Source: Shinisaurus crocodilurus
Taxonomy: Eukaryota > Chordata > Lepidosauria > Squamata > Shinisauridae
Reading direction: 5' to 3'
Length of the DNA stretch: 64,000 nucleotides
Assembly (NCBI GenBank): GCA_021292165.1
Contig: CM037880.1
Location: 181,123,085 to 181,187,084 of the forward strand
Made by a program: the position numbers and the translations under genes. This document shows positions 10,611 to 64,000 of this stretch, in pieces. The notes below the pieces were generated by a model. That model made no database searches. It had not been told where the DNA came from and worked only from the letters and a program-made list of their open reading frames with translations. Position 1 is the stretch's first letter. The number at the start of each line of letters is the position of its first letter.

Positions 10611-11053
10611 GGGCACAATCCTATGTCCCTCTGACCTTATCTGGGGGACATAAGATTGGGGCTGGAAGCCTCTGTGATCTCTGAAATCTTTTCCGAGGTC
10701 GCAGCACCGTGTATCGCCCAGCTCCCCACCTCGTAGCTGGTGTGGTTTTTTCCGCGCCTGGCAAGGAACTGAAGATGGTCTTCTATGTTCGGTTCCCCCA
10801 TTGGGGGGCATTCCTGGGGGTGGGGAGGGGTGAGGCTCTGCTGGATTCTAAGGAACCCAGGCAGCACCTCAGCCTCTCCTCCTCACAAGGAGAGGAAAAA
10901 CATCCATACAGATGAAATCGGCTGTCTAGATGTTTCTGACGGCGAGGGGAGTGCAGCGGATATCCTATCTGCTGTGCTTCTCCCGCCCTGCATAGGATGC
11001 CCGCAATCCTCTGGGTTCAGAGGGTTGTGGGCAGCCTCATAGGATTGCACTGC
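10611..11053. mobile_element. MITE with GCACAATCCTATG termini
   Basis: The left end GGGCACAATCCTATG and right end CATAGGATTGCACTG are inverted copies about 440 bp apart. The family text ('..CAATCCTATG..') recurs at 12450, 25289, 37109 and elsewhere. The interior is GC-richer and non-coding. Confidence 0.65.
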
Positions 11054-11741
11054 CTGACACATAAACCAAGCGTAGATGTAACAAAGGCCTTCTCTTAAGC
11101 ATGGTTATAAGTTTTTTGGGGGGCAAGCTGCAGAATTGTACATGCAACCTCCCAGCTCCCTGCTAAATTTCACCCTTCCACCTTATTCCTGGTTAGGAAT
11201 CCTGATACAATGAGGAAGCATATTAATGTTGGTACTAATGTATGTCTTAACCATGGTTATGGCAGGAGGGAGGAATTCTCTATGGGGAAGAGAGAGGGTG
11301 TGCATGTGTTAACCATGGTGAAGAAAGCCCCATTGATTTATCTAATCCACATAAGCAAAGCAGTAAAACTGCCTACATTGTTTGTGATCTTTATATTTTA
11401 TAGAAGATGGGTACAGTTCAAATGCGGTATAAGCTAGTTATAAACAGTCTAAACAAAATTGGCAATAACTATTTTACTGTGCCCATTGCCAGCAATGGAC
11501 CAACAGAAAACTCGGGTTACTGCTGTGAGAATGGTAAAATTAAGGATGCACCAGAGATTTGCCAGTTTCTAATTTCATACCAGATTGTGAATTTATAAAG
11601 AAAAGAAAATCATTTCAAAATGTTCACACATTTCCCCAAAGTTTGAAGGTTTTAAGAAATTGGTATTTCTTTAATGTTGTGATGTACTATGGTTTCAGTG
11701 CTCACTGTAAACCACATTTTTTCATTGTGCTCTCACAATTA

Positions 11742-11905
11742 GAACATAAGAGCCATGCTGGATTCAACCAAAGGCCCATCTAGTCCAGCATTCTGCTCAC
11801 ACAGTAGCCAACCAGCTGCCCACGGAATCCCACAAGCAGGACATGAGTGCAATAGCACCTTCCTGCCCATGTTCCCCAGCAACTGGAGTACATAGGCATA
11901 CTGGC
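11742..11905 (-). mobile_element. CR1 LINE 3' terminus, minus
   Basis: The plus strand reads AGAACATAAGAGCCATGCTG, CCATCTAGTCCAGCATTC, ACCAGCTGCCCACGG and CAAGCAGGACATGAGTGC, the reversed 3' end of CR1. Confidence 0.9.
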
Positions 11906-11938
11906 TCTGATAAAAGTAGAAGAGGTCTGGGAGTTATA

Positions 11939-12280
11939 GAGCTTTTCTAAACAAGGCTGTTAATCGGCTATATCTACTTTCGGTTTTGTAGCAGAATTGA
12001 AATCTGAGCACTACACAAGGAGCATTTCCTTTCCTACCTTTCCACTACATAACCTCTAGGTGGCACTGTGGTATAGTGGAATAGCACAGATAAACAAGAG
12101 GAAATCATGTTTTCTTTTGCTTTCACAATTAAATGCCACATTTTCCCTGCTCTAAAAAAACTGACTGAAAGTGCTGGTTAGACATAGAAGTGAAACTGGA
12201 GGGTCCTGTCATCTAAAGAACCCGTAAACAACTGTGAGTAGGGAATGACGAGCGCACGATAAATGCCTCGTGTAGAAAAG
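11939..12280. mobile_element. DNA transposon-like repeat, family shared with 46394-46736
   Basis: The ends GAGCTTTTCTAAACAAGG and CCTCGTGTAGAAAAG are imperfect inverted repeats. The whole 340 bp is colinear with 46394-46736, including TAGGTGGCACTGTGGTATAG and AAGTGAAACTGGA. Two copies with shared ends define a family. No coding sequence. Confidence 0.7.
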
Positions 12281-12449
12281 ACCATGGTCTGCTTCAGCAG
12301 TTAATGCAAAACTACATTTACCATCACGTTCCTCTTCCACGTAATATTTCACTGTGTTATCTCAGGGTTACATCAGTTTGCTTCAGAGCTGCTCATCACA
12401 AAACTATAACTCTGCCCTTTCTTCTCAGCAAATTTCAGTGTGAGACTTT

Positions 12450-12580
12450 GGGTGCAATCCTGTAGATGTTTAGACAGAAAGATCCTATAACTCCCATAAT
12501 TCCCCATCCAGCATGGCTGCTTGGGGAATGCTGGGAGTTGTAGGACTTTTTTTGTCTAAACATGTATAGGATTGTGCCCT
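12450..12580. mobile_element. Palindromic MITE, 131 bp
   Basis: Near-perfect palindrome. GGTGCAATCCTGTAGATGTT, TTTAGACA and CCTATAACTCCCA on the left pair with TGGGAGTTGTAGGA, TGTCTAAACATG and TATAGGATTGTGCC on the right. It has the same termini as the CAATCCTATG family. Confidence 0.8.
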
Positions 12581-12734
12581 TAGTGTTTTAATATTATAGC
12601 AAGAAATTGATTAGTTTTTTGAGGGGAGTGGGGCCAATTCAGCAAGAATAGTTCCAGATGGATGATCCATAGGTAATATATATTGGCTGGATCCCAGAAA
12701 GAGCTCTCCTTTTGTACTTTAAGGTAAAGTGGTT

Positions 12735-14868
12735 GCTTTTATTTTCAGTGCATGAACAGTTTGTTTTATTACTCTATTAAGTCAAGATACATTACATTAA
12801 AAAGGGTTGTGTTTTTGTTTTTACCAGTCCTCTACTTTTGGGGATAATTAATAGATTGATTATTTCCATCTCCCACATTCAATAGTTAGCAGTAAAGACA
12901 CTGGGTTGGTTTGTACTATAGCTGCAGCCCACTGTGGTTTATTAAGCCATGGTGAACTGCAGTGTGTACCAGTGGTCATTGTGAATATTCAAGCCATGGT
13001 GGATGGTCACTGCAGCTTATCATGATGTCCAAACCCAGCAAAGGAGGGTTGTTGCTGTTAACAAACCACCCCCAACTTATGGGCTGTTTTGGGGTTGGGG
13101 TGATTTGTTAACCATAGCAACAACCACGGTGCTGGGTGGGTTTGGCTAAGCTGTGATGACTGCCCGCTGTGGCTTGAATATTCACAATGGCTGTCGGCAT
13201 GTGCTGCTACCCATGGTGGCTTAAATAAGCCATGGTGGGTGGTGGCGATCGTGTGAACTAAGCCAATGGGTTGGATTGCTTCTTCCATTAGCAGTAGCAT
13301 CCCCTGACTAGAGTTCCCAGTCAGAACTCTCCTACCAGCAGAAAAGTGGCAGGGGGGGGGCACAGACAATTTTTGCCACTTTCTCATTACCCCATGCGCC
13401 CTCAGTACCACCTCCCCCACTGTTCTGGAGGGTCCCCCAGTCCTTTGGAGCAAATTTGGGGGACATGGGGGCTGCAGGGCAAGGCTGGCATCAATGAAAA
13501 TCACTTCTTTCCCCTTTTTGTCTGTGGGATTCCTCTGCTGTATCAGAAGCCTTCCATGGGTGGAGGGAGCCCTTCCATCTGCAGGAGAAAATTCTGGATC
13601 CAACCCTATGAAATGGAAAGAGCAGAACACTGCTCTTAATTTGCAGATGTGTTCTAATGCATGTACTTTGCATCAGTTGAGAATACACATGTATATTTAA
13701 TTTGCTGCTTTTGGGGGCAAAGCACATTCAAACAGTGACAGACCAAGCCTCCATCTGCATGTATTTCACCATGAAATGTGGCAATTTAATGTGTAAACCA
13801 CTCTCATCTGATGCAAGTTATATATATTTTGCACTTGGACATATTTACTCAAGTACAAAATGTAAACGAGAAGCCAGCCCATGATGGGCAGGGTGAAAGA
13901 AGGAGAGGTATAACTAGTGTTTTGATATAATAGATTTGCCAAGGAAAAAATCTAGAAGAAAGAACAGAAAGATTAAAAAGTGATTCCTTATTGACACTTG
14001 ACATCCATGCTTTTGGTCTTGACAAATTGATCTATAAAAATTCCATTATCTACATATTTATACACAATACTTTCATAAGGCACAGCAGCACAATAGTTTG
14101 TGCACATACTGCCTCATACTTCACCAAAAAGCCATTACTACCTTTCAATAGTATTTGCCTAAACAATATGTAAAACATCATCCATTCATTACAAATTTAC
14201 ACAAAAACATTCTTCCTGTACACGATTGTCTCAGTGATGTACCTATTTGCTTAAATTAGACATACTTTAAACTACTTTGCAATGTGCTAAAATCAAAATC
14301 AATTTTGTTATCAGAAGGCAAAGACTCGTTATAGCCTTTCATTTATCATACATATCCACATTTAGGTGATGACGTCAAAACAGAGTCTGTTCATAAATAA
14401 GTAAAGCTTTACACAGTACCCTGGGTCTGAGGAACTAAAAAACAAACTAAAGTAAACCTTTTCAAGAAATGTATCCATGGGATTCTTTTTTCTTTTTTTA
14501 AAAAAGCTCAGTCTTTGTTGTGCAATCAAGTTTGCTGTATTTAAGAAGGTGTGAAGATTCTAGAAACCACAAAGCACTTCCCAGTCTCTTCACAGGTATG
14601 AACCTTTCAATGTAGCGAATGTGGTAAGGACACATTGTTAAAACATTCTCATCATGGCTTGTTTTCATTGGATTCACAGTACTAGAATCAACAGCTGTTT
14701 CTGAAGAAAGAGACATGCTCCTCCATTTACTGGAAGGGCAAAGGTTAAGACCAGTTGCAGCTGTACATCAACGTGATGAAATCACCAAGTTCTGTAGCCC
14801 AGTGCTGACACAAGACACAGGCACACTGTTCGTGGGCTTGAGGGAAGTTCTGGGGTTACAAAGTGCTA
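12735..14868 (-). other. EYA1: Probable EYA1 3' UTR (end uncertain)
   Basis: The sequence after the EYA1 stop, reading toward lower coordinates, is AT-rich and free of recognised repeats down to about 13950, as expected of a vertebrate 3' UTR. No AATAAA occurs on the minus strand from 13950 to 14868. The first AATAAA hexamers that I found away from repeats lie at 12765-12770 and 12738-12743, beyond a foldback element at 12899-13266. The true end could be earlier with a variant hexamer, or later near 10067. The upstream 900 bp is the safer part. Confidence 0.45.
12899..13266. mobile_element. Foldback element A
   Basis: Two long arms, about 12936-13076 and 13087-13226, are inverted copies separated by about 10 bp. 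Each contains AATATTCAAGCCA, a stretch with AACCCA and GTTAACAAA. Related elements lie at 37908-38107 and 40681-41065. Chance ORFs across it are not real genes. Confidence 0.8.
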
Positions 14869-61996
<47,128 letters not shown>

Positions 61997-62018
61997 TGGT
62001 GGCGGAGGTGGGATCCGA
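61997..62018 (+). other. Primer binding site, tRNA-Leu-like
   Basis: TGGTGGCGGAGGTGGGATCC directly follows the LTR. Its reverse complement folds as a tRNA 3' end (T-arm, 7-nt acceptor strand, CCA). From memory it is nearest to tRNA-Leu, with about three mismatches in 22. Confidence 0.65.
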
Positions 62019-62185
62019 CACCAAACCGCAGTGGGCGCACGTGGGCAAATAGGGAAGATTTGGGGAGACTTTGGTATGTTGAGTAGAGGTTTGTTGTTTT
62101 TTAAAGATAGGGTGAGATGGAGCCTCAGGAAAAATGCTCAGACAGCTTGGAAGGGGCTGCCCAGGTAATGGGAGCCCAATAGCCA

Positions 62186-62986
62186 GTGGGAGCATTGGTA
62201 GCTCAAGAGATCTCAACTATTGAGTGGGTAGGCAAGGAGTTGCCTGCAGAAAGTGCCAGAGCAGTCAGGTCAAGGCAGAGAAGTGAAGACCACGGGTCTG
62301 TGGACTGGAGGAGAGAAGCTGCCATGCTGTACAACTGGATGGGGTTGTACCGGCGGAAAAAGCCAGGGCAAGCCCCCTTTCCCAGTCATGGGGAGGCCAA
62401 GGGGGCAAGCAAAAGACCGCTGGCAAAGAGCAAAGAAGGCGAGCACCAGGAAAGGGGGGCATGGAAGCCCTGGGCGGGCTCTACTTCGGCTAACAGCGGG
62501 TGCTACCATTGTAAGGAGCCAGGACACCTCAAGAGGAATTGTCCCAAACTCCTGGGCAGAGACCGCGAGCAGTGGCTGCAAGTGAGTAAGCTGAAGCATG
62601 TCTTAGCATCCCCATCGAGCGCAAGAGCGGAGAGCAACACAGAGGATCAAGGGTTGTGGCTGTGTGAAAGCGACCTGCATCCCTGTGTGCCCCAGCAAGT
62701 GAGCAGATGGTGGCAAGTGTGTGATTCAAAAGAACCAGAGCTAGAGGAGCCCTTGGCAAGGAGAGGAGGGCCAGAAGCAAGAGATGGGCTGCGTGTGCGC
62801 CTTTCCAGAGGTAGGAGCAGAAGACCCAAGAAAGGCTCTCTTAAGAGACTTGTGTACAAAGAGCTGAATTGGTGGAGCCAACAGCAGTTTGGTGAGTCTA
62901 ATTGTATTAACAATGTGCCCCAAAGAGACTCAGGGGGAGGGCACATGCCCTGCATCTCTCCCACGGGAGAGGGACTCAAATTTTGA
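62186..62986 (+). pseudogene. Gag-like ORF with one CCHC zinc knuckle (LTR element)
   Basis: A 266-codon open frame follows the LTR and PBS. At about residues 106-119 it has the zinc knuckle C-x2-C-x4-H-x4-C, as in nucleocapsid parts of Gag of Ty3/gypsy and retroviral-type elements. No pol, protease or env is seen after it, and no major homology region was recognised. The element appears internally deleted, so this is a remnant. It lies in the intron upstream of the first EYA1 exon here, antisense to the gene. Confidence 0.65.
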
Positions 62987-63171
62987 ACTTGGACTATCCA
63001 GTTGCTAAGAGGAGGGCCATAATGAGTGGCCAAGCTAGGCAGTAGCGGGCAGGATTTGGGCAAGCAGGGGGGCCAGGTGTAGTTTCAGGCATTGAAAGAG
63101 ACTGCTCCCCTGCCCCCACATCAGAAAACAGTTCTTTCCCGGGAAGGAGAGACTTTGTTCCCTGCTGTGCC

Positions 63172-63185
63172 GGCAGTCCTTCACA
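63172..63185 (+). other. LTR-end echo, GGCAGTCCTTCACA
   Basis: The same 14 bases end the 5' LTR (61983-61996). It may be the only remaining part of a 3' LTR after deletion. Confidence 0.4.
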
Positions 63186-63189
63186 AAAA

Positions 63190-64000
63190 TAAAATTTAAA
63201 AACTTGCCCCCAGAAAACCCACAATCTGTTATTGGACCAAATTATGCAATTCATGTATTTTATTTATTTATTGGAGGGGATGATCCTATGTTGTCAGTCC
63301 TCGATGCACATAAGCTTCCAAACATGGAGGCTTGCGTGCATCCAATGCAGGGTGCAAGGCACCGCAGTAGCTATTTCCGCCACCCTGCCCCTCGCACCCT
63401 GTATTTCACCTAGACAGTCAGTGTTTTTGGAAGCTTAATGGAGATATCGTGGGGAAAAAACAATGATTGGAAATGAGGGAAGAGGGTCCATAGAAAAGCC
63501 CACCAAGGTCCTATTTTGTGTTGATGTTTGCTGGTGAGAAACAGGGGATTCTGTCCATGGATCTGGATTGTGCCCATGGCTACAGGGCTACTTCAAGGCT
63601 GTAACACTGCAGGAGGTTAAGATCCCCAGGGTCACTAGCATAGAGGATAAGAGCTCAGAGATTACTATTATAGGGAAGAAGAAGCTAGAGGAAACAGTAA
63701 TCCTTCTTATGTGGTGGATGGAGGATATCACAGGGTTGTGAAACTTTGATTGGAAATAGGGTTGCTAACAACAGAGAAAAAGAAATGGAACAGCTAGGTC
63801 AAAAAGCAAAAAGCAAATGGCCCTTCAGCCATTTCACTTAGCTGTAGGTGAATAGTCAGGTTTTGTGGTGGGGTTCACACCAGAGCCACCCAAAATCACA
63901 GGCTGTGGCTCCAGTCCTATCAAAACCTTTTGGGCTTTGCATCCAGGTCTTTCACAAAACTGCTCTGCTCTGCTCCTGGCTCCAACCCAGAAGACTCCAT
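63190..64000. other. Unassigned intron sequence
   Basis: No EYA1 exon (no WDLDET-type coding sequence), repeat or RNA gene recognised before the window ends. Confidence 0.55.

Noticed and set aside
13058..13639. 190-codon ORF on minus strand and overlapping ORFs
   Set aside because: It runs through half of a foldback element and has no domain. The probable EYA1 3' UTR covers it.

Overview
This is eukaryotic, vertebrate DNA. It is interrupted by introns, mostly AT-rich, and dense with interspersed repeats. The repeat set is CR1, L2 and L1 LINEs, a tRNA-headed SINE, a 5S-rRNA-headed SINE, many short hAT-like elements with 8-bp duplications, and LTR elements. This mix points to a reptile, most likely a squamate (lizard or snake). 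That is an inference from repeat types; no species can be read directly.

The one protein-coding gene I can establish lies on the minus strand. It is the 3' half of an EYES ABSENT gene, best matched to EYA1. Seven coding exons lie at 61212-61301, 30159-30217, 29821-29981, 29515-29629, 27158-27279, 25447-25547 and 14869-14949. They total 729 bp, exactly 242 codons plus a stop, and join in frame at every junction. They encode most of the C-terminal Eya domain (HAD-type phosphatase and SIX/DACH-binding region). The exon with the catalytic WDLDET motif and the N-terminal transactivation part lie beyond position 64000. One intron is about 31 kb, and one has a GC rather than GT donor.

Layout: 1-12.7 kb is mostly intergenic DNA downstream of EYA1, with SINE, CR1, LTR and LINE remnants, a 1-kb CpG-rich hAT-like element and several MITEs. 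From about 12.7 to 14.87 kb lies the probable 3' UTR, with a foldback element inside it. 14.95-25.4 kb is an intron holding a decayed L2 and small DNA elements. 25.4-30.2 kb is a cluster of five exons. 30.2-61.2 kb is the giant intron, with foldback elements, LTRs, a 5'-truncated L1 between 118-bp direct repeats, L2 copies and SINEs. 61.3-64 kb is the start of the next intron upstream, occupied by a degenerate LTR element with a gag-like zinc-knuckle ORF.

The most interesting items are the L1 with its 118-bp flanking duplication, the 5S-rRNA-headed SINE with a CR1-like tail (four copies, one inside a 20-bp direct repeat with extra 3' sequence), the GC-AG intron in EYA1, and several foldback or alternating-orientation elements. 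I found no bacterial-type systems, CRISPR arrays or tRNA/rRNA genes.
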